From Planctomycetota bacterium (GTDB lineage: Bacteria > Planctomycetota > Phycisphaerae > UBA1845), in assembly GCA_024276605.1 (NCBI GenBank), contig JAJRWX010000009.1, forward strand, positions 149,839-213,838: 64,000 bases of DNA. The letters run 5' to 3'. Below the pieces are notes generated by a model, which was given only the letters and a program-made list of their open reading frames with translations, was not told the origin of the DNA and did no database searches. Every line of letters begins with the position of its first letter. The first letter of the stretch is position 1. Made by a program: the position numbers and the translations under genes. Shown here in pieces: positions 36,608 through 48,027 of this stretch.

Positions 36608-38626
36608 ATGAGACTGAATCACATGAGAGTATGTCTATTCATGATGGCTGCCTGTTCGTTAGGGTTAGCCACACCTGTAACGGCGCAGACACGTCCCACG
36701 TCGGTTGTGCAGCGTCGCCTGATGGACATGGCCCGATTTGTCCCAGAATCCGCCGGTCTGTTTGTAAGTATTCATCAGCCAATTAAGTTGGACAAAGCGC
36801 TAGCCCGTACGCGTGCTGTTCGATTGTTACCGGCTATTACAGGGCAGATGACCTCCCCGGATACGACTTTAGACCTGCGTGACAGCCTACGAAAATATGT
36901 GCGTGTCAACAGTTCCATCGACGTGGACGAACTGATGAACACGGATGTAGCCCTCATTGCTCCTTCTTGGGATGACATAAGCCAAGCGCATTTTTTAATA
37001 CGCTTGAAGGATCCATCCGTACTAGACCGCTGGTTTCCACCGGAGAAGCGCCGGCGCGATAGTACGCTTGGTGAAGCGACGTTTATCAACCTTAATGACG
37101 GGTTGTTTGTATGTATACACGGCCAGTATATTGTTTTAGCGCGACGAAGCGCTTCGCGATCACTGCTTCGTGACACACAGCGTTTGATGATCCGTGCGAA
37201 ACGGCAAAACTTGGCGGCACTACCAGCTTTTCGCGAGATGCTTGTTGATCTGAAAGATCACCCTCTAGCCACCGTATTTCTGTCATCAAAGCCCATATCC
37301 CAAGGTAAGCCAACGCTGTCTTCATCCATTTGGCCAAGCTCGGGTTATAGCATGTTGTCGCTTTATGAAGGTGACGATCAATTGGACGTGGTATTACACA
37401 CCACGCCGATCGCTAAAACTAATACGCCATCGCTTTCTGCGCAGGCGTTAATGGCTTTTCGGCGATTGCCACATTCGACGCTTTTTGCCGCTGCGACGAC
37501 GGTTGATTTCGACTCATTTTTTGACTCCATGCAGGAAAGTAAAGGTAATCAATGGGTGCAACGCTATTTGTCACTGCTTTCCGGCGTGGCTGGCGAAGAA
37601 ACACCGAGTCGTACACTGTTTGATAATCTTGGCGAGGATGTCATGGTCGTTTGGGGGCAGACGTTAACGGTCGAAGGGACCATACCACAGATAGCGTTAA
37701 TGATGCGGACTAAGAACGCGCGCAAAGCCCGTGCCGAAGTTACCCGCACCATTGCAAATGTCCTTAAACTGGCTGCCCTTTTAGACCCTGTTGACCAACG
37801 GCGTTCCCCTTTATTCAAATTGAAAACTCATTTGGGATCACCCATTGTGTATATCCCGCTGAGTGAATATGCCAGCCAATCTCGATTTTCATTTTTGTCA
37901 CTATTGCGAAATGCGGATCCCGCATGGGCAACTTACGAAGATTGGCTCATTGTGGCGTTATCGTCGAATCATATCGAAAGTATTTTGGATGCCCAACTCG
38001 GTTTAGCGCCCCGTTTGTCATCGGTCCCCAGTATGGCTAATGCCCTTCCCGTCAAGCCCGGCCAACGTTCGCTAGCTGTAGCACAACTTGAGTTAGCCTC
38101 GTACGAGTTGGACTGTTGGCTAGATGCACTGGACGCCGGTGCACCATCGCTACTGAGTCCAAGTTGGTGGAATATCCCCGTGTCCAAGCAGGGTTGGCCT
38201 AATGTATTGGGTATCGAAGTTGATGATCGCGGCGAGGATGGGGCGATTTGGGTGATGGGCGTCCGTCCGGGAAGTACCGCGGCTAAGGTTATCTTAAAAA
38301 ATGATCGTATTTTAGCCGTCGACGACGAAGTACTGAATTTGAAACAACCTTACCAAGACTTTCAAGATCGCTTAAGCCAGGTTGGTGTAACAGCGCCTTA
38401 TACATTTCGCATACTGCGTGGCAGTGCGATAATAGAAGTACAGGTCGCAGCTAATCAGGAAATGGATCACACGAATAGTCGGTCATTTGTTCCAGCCGAT
38501 GCCGTTCGTGCCATCGCAAGCATTGGGAAAGCACTTCACACCGCTACGCTTTCCGTGCAAACGACGACCATTTCCCGCCAGACTACCCGCGTGTCACTGC
38601 ACTTTACAGGTGCGCCTACGCCTTAG
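36608..38626 (+). CDS. Exported protein with C-terminal PDZ domain
   Basis: Signal peptide ending ATPVTAQ; VMGVRPGSTAAKVILKNDRILAVDDEVLN (PDZ). Confidence 0.6.
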   Translation: MRLNHMRVCLFMMAACSLGLATPVTAQTRPTSVVQRRLMDMARFVPESAGLFVSIHQPIKLDKALARTRAVRLLPAITGQMTSPDTTLDLRDSLRKYVRVNSSIDVDELMNTDVALIAPSWDDISQAHFLIRLKDPSVLDRWFPPEKRRRDSTLGEATFINLNDGLFVCIHGQYIVLARRSASRSLLRDTQRLMIRAKRQNLAALPAFREMLVDLKDHPLATVFLSSKPISQGKPTLSSSIWPSSGYSMLSLYEGDDQLDVVLHTTPIAKTNTPSLSAQALMAFRRLPHSTLFAAATTVDFDSFFDSMQESKGNQWVQRYLSLLSGVAGEETPSRTLFDNLGEDVMVVWGQTLTVEGTIPQIALMMRTKNARKARAEVTRTIANVLKLAALLDPVDQRRSPLFKLKTHLGSPIVYIPLSEYASQSRFSFLSLLRNADPAWATYEDWLIVALSSNHIESILDAQLGLAPRLSSVPSMANALPVKPGQRSLAVAQLELASYELDCWLDALDAGAPSLLSPSWWNIPVSKQGWPNVLGIEVDDRGEDGAIWVMGVRPGSTAAKVILKNDRILAVDDEVLNLKQPYQDFQDRLSQVGVTAPYTFRILRGSAIIEVQVAANQEMDHTNSRSFVPADAVRAIASIGKALHTATLSVQTTTISRQTTRVSLHFTGAPTP

Positions 38627-38669
38627 ATCAATGCTCGATGAGTCGCTGTAAGCTTACATAAGTTAAGGG

Positions 38670-40121
38670 TTGTGTTGTCCGATAACTCGTTGGATGATGA
38701 CTACGCTTGATCATCAGCGAGCTGATATGACGCGTTGCAAGGTCTACCATTGGCTATGTACGCGAGGTTGTTCTGCGTACTTAAATACCGTGGCGCTGCT
38801 TGCGATACTTTTTACGCTAGTTCTACTGATCCAACATCGCGTAGACTGGGCCAATGCGCTATTTGCATATCGTAAGCGTTATATTTTATTGTGCGTACTC
38901 TTAGCTGCTCTTGCCATCACAGTGACATTTGTGATCTACAAGGGGAATCGGACGACGAACCGTTACCTGAGCCTTATCTTCGCCTGTGCTCTCGTGCTTG
39001 GTGAATATAGCGCACAATACGCTACGTTGATCCACCCATTCGGCATGAAGTTTCGGGAACCACATCCGTATATTGGTTTTACAGGTAAGGCCGGGCTACA
39101 AGAACGTAATTCTATTTTGGCAAAACGAATGGGTGGCACTGTTGCACAGGCCTCTATTCATCTGAACGATCTAGGTTATCGCGGCCCTCTACCCGACCAA
39201 GACAAACAGGGGTAATATCGCATTATCATGTTGGGCGGTTCCACGGTATTTGTAGGTTCACCGCTGGAAAAAACCATACCCGGTCAATTGGAATTGATGC
39301 TTACTGAAACGGGTGTGCGTGATGTACGTGTATACAATTGGGGCATGGTATCGGCTGTATCTGGCCAGGAGTTGGCGGCGATCACGCACCGAGCCATCGA
39401 CTACCATCCGGATTTGATCGTCGTATATGATGGGGCGAACGATGCCACTGTCCCCTATACGTACGATCCACGACCGGGATATCCATACAACTATTTTTTA
39501 ACTGAAGTGGGACAAAAGTATGTTGAGCGTCGCATCACCACGCTTCACATGTTTGCAACCCTTATCCAAAAAAGCCGCGCGGTGCGCGTGCTTATGGGTG
39601 ATTTGTTTTTTATAGAAGACAATCACTTAGCCCTGCTGCGTCACCAGTATGGTTACGGCACGGAACCTTGGAGAGATCATATAGCCAAGACCTATGGGCA
39701 AAATCTTTCACGTATGGCGACGGTCTGTAATGGTAACAGATCGAAGTTGGCCGTATTTCTACAACCCATACTCCTTTATAAGAACCATCTCCAGCAGACA
39801 GAATTAGCTATTCTTGACCGTGACATATCGCAGATGCATTGCAAGGATGTCTATCCACGCCTGGCATTGGCTGCTAGTCAAGTATTGGGCGGGCGAGAGA
39901 ACGAAGGCATTTACTTCTCAGACATGAGTCGCGCACTTGAGGATGTAGAAGAAGAACTTTTCTGGGATCATTTGCATGTCAATAACCACGGAAACGAATT
40001 GATTGCACGCGAAATGGTTAGACAATTGCTACCCATTATTCGTCAAGACACTGCTCGTATAGCAAGTGCCAATATTTCGTCACCTACGTCGTTTACACCA
40101 CCCGAACCACCACAACGGTAA
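38670..40121 (+). pseudogene. SGNH/GDSL-hydrolase-type membrane protein interrupted by one in-frame TAA
   Basis: ...NDLGYRGPLPDQDKQG*YRIIMLGGSTVFVGSP..., both halves in the same frame; stop at 39213-39215. Confidence 0.7.
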
Positions 40122-41901
40122 TATCGTCCGACTGCTCAGCAAGCCCTGCAAAGCGGCGTACATCCCAAAGAATCTCTTTCGCCAACGCTGATGCGGATAA
40201 GGACCGATGCTTCCATATAGACGCCTTCAAACGCTCCTGTCCATATTCTTCACCTTCGAAATTATTTGCTTCAAATACACCATCATAATAAAGTACCAAC
40301 AAATCTCCTTTGTTGATGGGCTGCGTTGAGAATTCAAACTCGGCTGAGCTGTCAATACCAATGACCGTGCCCCCCTCGCCCAACTCGATCATGTGATCTC
40401 CGCGTAACAATAAAGCGGGAGGATGACCTGCACAGCTATAGGTGAAATGTCTCCCGTTGGGTTCAAAAAATCCATATATCAACGTAGCAAATTCTCGCGC
40501 TGGTGTTTCATTGCACAAATGACGATTCACGACGGACATGGTCGTCTTGATATCCGTACCACTCTGCGCTTGCACGCGCAAAGCGGATCGAACGGAAGCC
40601 ATCATTAAAGCCGCGGGGATCCCCTTACCCACAACGTCAGCTACGCAGATACCTATGAAGCCATCGGGGAGGTAGATAAAATCATATAAATCGCCGCCTA
40701 AATGAAACGAAGGTTCATACACACATCCAAACTGCAAATGTGGATGGCTACGAGGAATTCGCGGGAGCATACCCCGTTGAATTTCCGCTGCGTTGGTTAA
40801 TTGCCTCTCCACACGCATAGCGAGTATGTGTTCTTCGAGTAAGCGACTATTGGCTATGGCTGCCCCGGCTTGTGAACCTATCGAGCGAAGTAGGTTGGTT
40901 TCCGTTGGAGAAAACGCATATCGTTGCCCCGTATAAACGCGAAGTACGCCGTAACTTTGCCCTCGATAGGCAACGGGCACGCACAAACCGCTAACGATAC
41001 CTTCGCGCAACGAATTTTGCGGATAGCGACTACGTGGATCATTGGGGGCATCTTCGATATATACCGTTTCCCCTGCGAAGGCCGCTACGTCGATCTCGTT
41101 TTCACCCAACCTTACCGGGCCTTTGGCTAGATATTCGTCGGATAGATTACATACCGCCTTAACCACCAGCTCACCTGTAGCCTCATCAAGCAACCGAATA
41201 CCACAAGCTTTGACGGGCATGACCTCGACCACACGACGCACCGTTCGATCAAGCACCTCCTGCAAATCCAGCGTCCCTGCCAACAAATTTGTCAGATCAT
41301 GAACCACTTGCAGGTCGGCCAACTGTCGTTCAATGCGCGCCGCTTGGCCATATAACGTCGCTATAATACCCGCTAACACATCCGCAAATTTTCGAGTCGC
41401 CTCGGGTGTACCACCACTGTAAGGCGCGATGGTCATCGTCGAATGAAGCAGCGCATCCGCATCCAAGCTATAGATACGCGCAATCTCACGGACCTCTTGC
41501 TCGGGCGGACGAAGGGGTAGGCGTGTGCCAACTACAATCAGACCAAGCACCTGCGTCTCATGGTGTATGGTTGACGCATAGAGACTCATACCGTGATGAC
41601 ATGACACTGCCTTGTCAGTGTGGGTCTGAAGTGCGCGACGTTTTAAGGCAAGGTGGAATTCCTCTTGTCCTTGTGATGAGGTGCCGATCATGTCGGAATA
41701 CGGGCTACCCCATTTAGGATTTGTAATCGGTTCGCCATCCACCGTACATATACATACCGTCACCTGCCCCAGCGCAGCGAAACGATCCTGAAGCCGTTGC
41801 AACGCAGCCACATCAACGAACCGACTTAGCGGCACGCGGCCCAAAGTATCGGCGTTGCTTGGCTGGGGTGATCCTTCTCGTTCCACGTTGACATCTTTCA
41901 T
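40093..41901 (-). CDS. PocR-like/GAF/SpoIIE (RsbU-type) PP2C phosphatase
   Basis: N-term PocR-like sensor, GAF (ACGIRLLDEATGELVVKA), C-term QRGMLPRIPRSHPHLQFGCVYEPSFHLGGDLYDF...SDDITVVVVRV. Confidence 0.85.
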   Translation of the reverse strand: MKDVNVEREGSPQPSNADTLGRVPLSRFVDVAALQRLQDRFAALGQVTVCICTVDGEPITNPKWGSPYSDMIGTSSQGQEEFHLALKRRALQTHTDKAVSCHHGMSLYASTIHHETQVLGLIVVGTRLPLRPPEQEVREIARIYSLDADALLHSTMTIAPYSGGTPEATRKFADVLAGIIATLYGQAARIERQLADLQVVHDLTNLLAGTLDLQEVLDRTVRRVVEVMPVKACGIRLLDEATGELVVKAVCNLSDEYLAKGPVRLGENEIDVAAFAGETVYIEDAPNDPRSRYPQNSLREGIVSGLCVPVAYRGQSYGVLRVYTGQRYAFSPTETNLLRSIGSQAGAAIANSRLLEEHILAMRVERQLTNAAEIQRGMLPRIPRSHPHLQFGCVYEPSFHLGGDLYDFIYLPDGFIGICVADVVGKGIPAALMMASVRSALRVQAQSGTDIKTTMSVVNRHLCNETPAREFATLIYGFFEPNGRHFTYSCAGHPPALLLRGDHMIELGEGGTVIGIDSSAEFEFSTQPINKGDLLVLYYDGVFEANNFEGEEYGQERLKASIWKHRSLSASALAKEILWDVRRFAGLAEQSDDITVVVVRVV

Positions 41902-42959
41902 GTAGGAATGAACTTGGTCTTGCGATCGATTTTGGCTACGGCACCTGCGATAAGCTTCGCACAGTTCTCTAAATCATTCAGGCTAACCACTTCGACTTGG
42001 GTGTGCATGTATCGATTGGGGATACTAATGAGTGCCGTAGCCACACCGGATCGTGTCAACTGCATGACATTCGCATCGGTTCCCGTACCTCGTGGCGCAG
42101 CTTCCAATTGAAATGGGATCTTCTTCGCCTTCGCTGTTTTGATAAACAACGCTTCTAACGGCGGATTGATATTAGCGCCCCGAGAAATAGCCGGCCCGGA
42201 GCCGATCTCGACGTTTCCGTTGACACGTTTGTCAATATCCGGATAGTCCGTCGCATGTGTCACATCTACGGCGATACCCACCTGGGGATCAATGCCATAA
42301 CACGCCGTTTTTGCTCCGCGCAGGCCAACCTCCTCCTGTACGGTACTGACGGCACTTAAGCAACATTTGAGGTTCCCGGCGGCACATAGTCGAAGGGCTT
42401 CCATCACCACAAAAGTGCCGCTCTTATTATCAAACGCCGGGGATGTCACCAGATCATTTGCCAGTGAAATCATGTCCAACCGGAAGGTGACCGCATCGCC
42501 CACACGCACCACGGCTTCGGTCTCTTTGCGAGACTTGGTACCTAAGTCGATCCACATCTCTCTTAATTCTATTTTCGCACCACGTTCCTCAGGTTTAAGC
42601 AAGTGGATAGGTTTTCTTCCAATCACACCGTCTACCGGACCGTGTTGCGTATGTATCACCACACGGGAACCCGGCACAACGGAGGGATCTATGCCGCCAA
42701 TGGCGGTAAAAAAGATGAACCCTTGATCATCGATGTGGTTGACCATTAAGCCGATCTGATCGCAATGCCCTGCCAACATGACACGGGGGGAACCCTTAGG
42801 ATTTAACGTCACAATCACATTGCCATGTACATCCGTGTCGATGTTGTCCGCGATAGGTTTCATGCGTTTACGAACCACGCGCTGGATCGCTTGTTCAAAA
42901 CCTGATGGGGAAGGTGTTTCCTGTAGTAATTTTAGAAACTGATATGATTCCTTACGCAC
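41898..42959 (-). CDS. M42-family metallopeptidase
   Basis: LAGHCDQIGLMVNHIDDQGF; AFDNKSGTFVVMEAL; VQEEVGLRGAKTA; GTDANVMQL. Confidence 0.9.
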   Translation of the reverse strand: MRKESYQFLKLLQETPSPSGFEQAIQRVVRKRMKPIADNIDTDVHGNVIVTLNPKGSPRVMLAGHCDQIGLMVNHIDDQGFIFFTAIGGIDPSVVPGSRVVIHTQHGPVDGVIGRKPIHLLKPEERGAKIELREMWIDLGTKSRKETEAVVRVGDAVTFRLDMISLANDLVTSPAFDNKSGTFVVMEALRLCAAGNLKCCLSAVSTVQEEVGLRGAKTACYGIDPQVGIAVDVTHATDYPDIDKRVNGNVEIGSGPAISRGANINPPLEALFIKTAKAKKIPFQLEAAPRGTGTDANVMQLTRSGVATALISIPNRYMHTQVEVVSLNDLENCAKLIAGAVAKIDRKTKFIPT

Positions 42960-43382
42960 GTAATAATCTCCCTAAAATCCCAACAATAAGAATAGCGATA
43001 CACATCTTTCGGACCATGCAACACTAGTTTACATATAACGATAGAGTAGGCACACCGTGAAGTGTAGATGCAGGCCGCTACGTACTCAACCTTATCCTTA
43101 TCTCGGATATAGGATTTTCCAGCAAGATGATTCATAATATCATCCACCCGGTGAGCTATTCTGCGATGGCAAAATGTGCATTCAGTAGCTATGGCTATTG
43201 CTTCTGGCACAATAATTGCAGCCTTTATTCTTGAGTATAGGGTGTGGCTGATCGCCTTTTACGAGGGTATAAAGATCGTAGGTAATTGGCTGCTTGACGC
43301 GAAGGCAGGGCCTGCTTATGGTCCGTTGGCAGTGGTGCGGGCCTTACTTACAAGAAGAAAAGTGCTAAATTAGCGGGGTATC

Positions 43383-43973
43383 TTGGCGACCATGTCGTCT
43401 ATCAGCATATTACGACGCATATCCGGTAGAACAGCATTTTCGTGGCTGTACTGCCTTAAACGGCTCTTTTGGGCGGTGATGCTGATTCTACACACGGCCC
43501 CGATTCACGCCGTTACGCTTCGGGCACTCCAATCATCAAACAACCAGGCCGTCGTGGAATCCTGGTGGAGTCTTATAGGCCTGGGGCTTTCTGCGATCTT
43601 TTTTGTATTGAAAGTCGCGGATGTATCCTGGCTTCGCAGAAATCCCGGATGGCGATCTGCCGTCGCTTCGACCATGATCGTCGCGGTGGTGCATGTAGGC
43701 GTTCTAGAGCGCCTCTCCCCGGCAATCTCCCTATCCCAGGCTACGCCGATTGGCGTCATCATGTTCGCGACGCTGATGACAGACATGCCCCGCGCGTTAC
43801 GAGGGACGCTGCGTTCGTTGTGGCGTCAATTCTCGCAACGATGCGGTGAACAATTCAACTTAGCCGTGCTTCCCGCTTGGCGTGGATGGATCGACTATCA
43901 CTTCCACCTGTGTCAGCACTGGTTCCGCCTATGCTTACCTGCGCGCGCCCCCCCTGCGCTCATGCCTGCCTAA
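43383..43973 (+). CDS. Hypothetical membrane protein
   Basis: 196 aa with several hydrophobic segments; no family recognised. Confidence 0.35.
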   Translation: MATMSSISILRRISGRTAFSWLYCLKRLFWAVMLILHTAPIHAVTLRALQSSNNQAVVESWWSLIGLGLSAIFFVLKVADVSWLRRNPGWRSAVASTMIVAVVHVGVLERLSPAISLSQATPIGVIMFATLMTDMPRALRGTLRSLWRQFSQRCGEQFNLAVLPAWRGWIDYHFHLCQHWFRLCLPARAPPALMPA

Positions 43974-44119
43974 CTGACCCGATCAATTGAATAGCTTTTT
44001 ATCTGTGTCTGCGTGTTGCAGTCTGATCCGATCTGGAACTGATTTGCTGCAAGTTGACTTCGAGTAAATGCGCAACATTTATTGGCAACCCACAATGTGA
44101 GGTTCGTAGTGCCATTGTC

Positions 44120-44142
44120 GAATCTTTTCTAAAAAAAGATTC
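44120..44142. terminator. Hairpin GAATCTTTT-CTAAA-AAAAGATTC
   Basis: Perfect 9-bp stem in intergenic region. Confidence 0.4.
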
Positions 44143-44229
44143 TGCACTGCTACGCTCTGGGTATGCCTTGAAACCTAAAACTACCAGCCTTGATCTAATT
44201 CATCCAGGTTGGTTGATTGGAGAAATGAT

Positions 44230-44943
44230 ATGAATCGCCGAAACCCGAATACGTTTACTTTGCTTACCGTCGTATCCTTACTTGTTACTAGCTTATCAGC
44301 CAGTGTGACGACAGCGGCCATTGTGCCTTTTACGGAAGACTTCTCAACGGGCAGTGCCAACTGGACGGACAATACATCCGCCCCATTAAGTTGGAGTCCA
44401 GCGGGCAGCTTTAATGGCAGCTCATACGTCAGCAGCAGTTTCAACTTCGTTGGATTGACGACGGGCGATCCAGCTATTTTGTTCCGTGGCGAACAGGCGG
44501 TCAATCCGGTTGACAGTGCCAGTGGCGGTGCGTTTGTGGGTGACTGGATCAGCGACGGTGTAACGGAGCTTAGCTTTTTCATTCGCCACGATGCCGGCGT
44601 ACCCCTGGGATTTTTCTCACGTGTCACCCCGGCCAATCCGCCAGTCGGTGCTATTGGACTTAGCTTTATCCCTATCCCTTCAGACACGTGGGTGCCCATT
44701 ACAGTTGCCATTAACGCCAGTAATCCCGCGATTATCTACGAAACAGGTGATTTTTCCAGCATTTTTGACGGTATCGGAAATCTCCAGGTCGGTGTTAGCA
44801 CACCGGATGTGTTGGCCGGCGTGGATCAAGTCGTCAACTTCAGTTTGGACAATATATCCATCGTACCGGAACCCGCTTCACTGCTGTTGCTAACTGGGGG
44901 CGCGTTAGTCCTAGCGCGACACCGCAGACGTAAGGGGGTGTAG
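44230..44943 (+). CDS. PEP-CTERM sorted secreted protein
   Basis: Signal peptide; C-terminal IVPEPASLLLLTGGALVLARHRRRKGV. Confidence 0.9.
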   Translation: MNRRNPNTFTLLTVVSLLVTSLSASVTTAAIVPFTEDFSTGSANWTDNTSAPLSWSPAGSFNGSSYVSSSFNFVGLTTGDPAILFRGEQAVNPVDSASGGAFVGDWISDGVTELSFFIRHDAGVPLGFFSRVTPANPPVGAIGLSFIPIPSDTWVPITVAINASNPAIIYETGDFSSIFDGIGNLQVGVSTPDVLAGVDQVVNFSLDNISIVPEPASLLLLTGGALVLARHRRRKGV

Positions 44944-44944
44944 C

Positions 44945-46135
44945 GTGAAAACACTATGCGCTTTGATATGTTCAATCGCCATGCTCTCAAGTATGGCTGG
45001 TGCTACCGAGTTTGTATTTGACAAACCCAGCGACGACATCTGGCAGTATCCTTTCAACTTTACGCCCGGAGAAAGAGATACCGGGAAATTGTTCGGATCC
45101 ACCGGCAGTGTGACGTTCAATGGGTTCAATGACCGGGACGGCATCATCACTGCCGCCTGGGATACGAGCCTGCTCATCCCCATGGGCCAGGCCCCAAGTA
45201 GTTACCATATTGCTGCCATTACGGTGACCCTTACGCATGAAGATTGCCCTCCGGGTGACTGCGGATTATTTATCGCTCCCGCAGTTTGGCCAATCGATCT
45301 CACCGTTGACGAATGGTTTACATATGACGTCAACAACAACGGATTGATCGATGGCGTAGAGCAGCCGGACTCAGACCCCGGTCGTCCGTTTGAATTGTAT
45401 GGCACCGGCTTTGACATATTTCTATACGATAGCTGGACCGAAGAGGACAACTTCGTGATGTCAACTTGCCAAACCGGCGTAGACATCTGCAATTTCAGGC
45501 CGCGCGATCCATATCCCATGACGTATCGATTGGGAACGAATGAGGTATTACACGTCGAAGACAACGTTAACGGAGCCTGGAATCCATCATTCGCTACGGA
45601 TGTATGTGGTGATCCGGACGCCAGCTGTCCATTCACGCCCACACCTTGGGCAATCGGTCAACCGATCAACTATAACCCCGACGGCTCTCAGACGGACGCC
45701 TTTGAGGTTGTTTTCAATATAAATCTTAACCTGGCCGGTGGCCGGGTCCGGCAATATTTCCAAGAGCAGTTAGCCGGTGGTCGGGTGATTGTTTCGCTGA
45801 CGTCCTTATTTGAAATTGGTGAACAAGAAACAGGAAGCCCGACGTTTTGGCTCAAAGAAGCTACGGAATTCGTCGGTGGCTTTCCACCCATTCCTGGTGC
45901 GGTAGCACCGAAACTAGCGATCATACTCCAGTCGCCGGCCAGTGGAGATTTCGATGGTGACAATATCATCAACCTTCAAGATTACGTTTCACTGTCTGAA
46001 TGTCTAGCCGGACCGACAGTGGCTCCACTGCTCAATACCACAAAGTGTTTAGATGTATTTGACTTTAATCGTGACGACGACGTCGACATGCAAGACGCCG
46101 CCGTGTTTATCAATCGTTTCGAAGGAGACGGATAA
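44945..46135 (+). CDS. Secreted protein with C-terminal dockerin-like repeat
   Basis: Signal peptide; [21 protein letters not shown]...[21 protein letters not shown]. Confidence 0.8.
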   Translation: MKTLCALICSIAMLSSMAGATEFVFDKPSDDIWQYPFNFTPGERDTGKLFGSTGSVTFNGFNDRDGIITAAWDTSLLIPMGQAPSSYHIAAITVTLTHEDCPPGDCGLFIAPAVWPIDLTVDEWFTYDVNNNGLIDGVEQPDSDPGRPFELYGTGFDIFLYDSWTEEDNFVMSTCQTGVDICNFRPRDPYPMTYRLGTNEVLHVEDNVNGAWNPSFATDVCGDPDASCPFTPTPWAIGQPINYNPDGSQTDAFEVVFNINLNLAGGRVRQYFQEQLAGGRVIVSLTSLFEIGEQETGSPTFWLKEATEFVGGFPPIPGAVAPKLAIILQSPASGDFDGDNIINLQDYVSLSECLAGPTVAPLLNTTKCLDVFDFNRDDDVDMQDAAVFINRFEGDG

Positions 46136-46182
46136 TTCGGCTGCCATGCGGCGCGACACCGCAGGCCGGGAGATCAACTCAA

Positions 46183-46995
46183 ATGAACAAGAAACGCTAT
46201 GATCCTCGCGGATTTACACTCATCGAATTGTTGGTGGTTATCGCCATCATTTCACTGCTGGTATCCATCCTGCTTCCCGTATTAGGAAAAGCACGTGAAC
46301 AAACTAAGCAGGTCATTTGTCGTAATAACTTGCGCAATATATGGACGGGTGTCATTCACTATTCTCTGAATAATCGGGACCGGGCGCCTTTCATGGAAGA
46401 CATCAATATCAACGATCCGGACGCCGATCCGTTTGATCATGAAGTCAAAACCACCGTGGGTAACGTGTTGAAAGAATTCGTCCCCCAGGGAAGTTGGGTA
46501 TGCCCCTCAGCCATCACCGGCTTTCCAGCGAACGCCGCTGATAATCAATGGAAAATGACTTATTGGTTCCGCTCTGCGGGCGCTGTCAATGAAGGCATTC
46601 CATATAATCGAAAGCCAAAAAATCCAGCCAACCCATTATCCGCGCTGGTGAGTAATTACGTCAATTTCGACGGACGTCCCCTTTCGACCGTCAGTGGTCG
46701 GCGTCACACGCCAAGCAACAGGCGGGCACCGAACCGTGACAACATCGGCCCGTGGACATTTTCATTTCCTATCATTGCAGATTTGATATTAGGAGATGAA
46801 GCCGCAGGGAAACCGCGATATCCACATTTCGGCACGGTAGACCGGCGAACCGACCTCAAAGCAGCGCGTCCCATTTTTGAAGACAACGCCGGTACAGGTC
46901 AACTCCCGGCGCGCATGGAACTTCACGCAAACGGCGACAAAGATATCAACATCTTCCTAACGAGAAGCCCTTATCGGCACCAGGAGGGTTACTAA
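46183..46995 (+). CDS. Prepilin-type pseudopilin (type II secretion G-like)
   Basis: [45 protein letters not shown]. Confidence 0.92.
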   Translation: MNKKRYDPRGFTLIELLVVIAIISLLVSILLPVLGKAREQTKQVICRNNLRNIWTGVIHYSLNNRDRAPFMEDININDPDADPFDHEVKTTVGNVLKEFVPQGSWVCPSAITGFPANAADNQWKMTYWFRSAGAVNEGIPYNRKPKNPANPLSALVSNYVNFDGRPLSTVSGRRHTPSNRRAPNRDNIGPWTFSFPIIADLILGDEAAGKPRYPHFGTVDRRTDLKAARPIFEDNAGTGQLPARMELHANGDKDINIFLTRSPYRHQEGY

Positions 46996-47087
46996 AACGG
47001 TAGGCCATACTCAACGTAAAAAACGAATATCGTAACCGGTATGCTGCGATATTAATGATCTAATTTTTTTGATTCGGAGAACCCAAC

Positions 47088-47891
47088 ATGGAAAACACGG
47101 TAACCGAGCCTAGCCTCGTTCATTATATTCCCATTGTCACGACGATCCTGTCAGCTTTTTTTTGTGGCGTATTGTTAAATCGCTACCGCTTGAAAGGTTC
47201 GGGTACACACCTTCTTTGGTGGGCAACGGGCATCTTCTGCTACGGCGTGGGTACTGGACTAGAAGCAAGTATTACCTTATGGGGAAACTCCGCCGCACTG
47301 AATAAGGCATGGTATATCGCCGGGGCGATTTTCGGCGGCTATCCACTGGCACAAGGTACGGTTTATCTGCTCATGAAACGCCGTACCGCCCACATACTCT
47401 CTGCCATTAGCCTACCGGTGATTCTTATCGTATCGGTACTGGTTATCATGTCACCGACCAACTACGAGGCATTGGTGTCACACAAACCCGGCGGAGCTGC
47501 ATTGGGATGGCAAAGCGTGCGTCTTTGCACACCCATCATAAATCTCTATGCCGTGGTGTTCCTAATCGGTGGTGCCGCTTACAGCGCCATGCGCTACGCC
47601 AAAAATCGTATAACAGGGCATCTGGCGAGCGGGAACACACTCATTGCGATCGGCGCCATACTCCCAGGTATCGGTGGAAGTTTGGCCAAGGCCGGAATAG
47701 TTGAAGCGCTATATATCGGTGAGTTCCTTGGACTACTCTTGATTTGGGCCGGCTACGGATTCTGTGTGCAAAAGCGTAAGGTGAACCGGGTTGTGGCCAA
47801 GGCCAAGCAGTCACGTGAACTCGTCATGACCGTATCGCAGCCGACAGCGAGCGTTGAATCAGCCAAGGTCACGATAGGCTCCAGCGGATAA
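47088..47891 (+). CDS. Polytopic (about 7 TM) membrane protein
   Basis: Seven hydrophobic segments. Confidence 0.6.
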   Translation: MENTVTEPSLVHYIPIVTTILSAFFCGVLLNRYRLKGSGTHLLWWATGIFCYGVGTGLEASITLWGNSAALNKAWYIAGAIFGGYPLAQGTVYLLMKRRTAHILSAISLPVILIVSVLVIMSPTNYEALVSHKPGGAALGWQSVRLCTPIINLYAVVFLIGGAAYSAMRYAKNRITGHLASGNTLIAIGAILPGIGGSLAKAGIVEALYIGEFLGLLLIWAGYGFCVQKRKVNRVVAKAKQSRELVMTVSQPTASVESAKVTIGSSG

Positions 47892-47944
47892 ACCGTTATG
47901 CCCGTGCGGGAACAACAACTGGCGCGGGCACAACGGAGGACTGG

Positions 47945-47964
47945 ATGCCCGCCTTCGCGGGCAT
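47945..47964. repeat. Short hairpin ATGCCCGC-CTTC-GCGGGCAT
   Basis: Perfect 8-bp stem in CTGGATGCCCGCCTTCGCGGGCATGAC. Confidence 0.7.
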
Positions 47965-48027
47965 GACTGCTGGGCTTTATCAGCACAAAAATGTTAACGG
48001 GTGATTAAATTCATTACTCTGGAACGA

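Noticed and set aside
36000-37340. Minus-strand ORFs opposite the anti-sigma and PDZ genes, and similar shadow ORFs throughout the track
   Set aside because: Antisense to well-supported coding regions, with low-complexity Arg/Ser/Pro-rich compositions
39228-40121. Independent SGNH gene starting at 39228
   Set aside because: The upstream ORF is in the same frame and supplies the usual membrane/N-terminal part; better described as one gene with an in-frame stop
42932-43373. ORFs 42932-43210 (-) and 43176-43373 (+)
   Set aside because: Overlapping, no RBS or family signal; cannot be supported as genes
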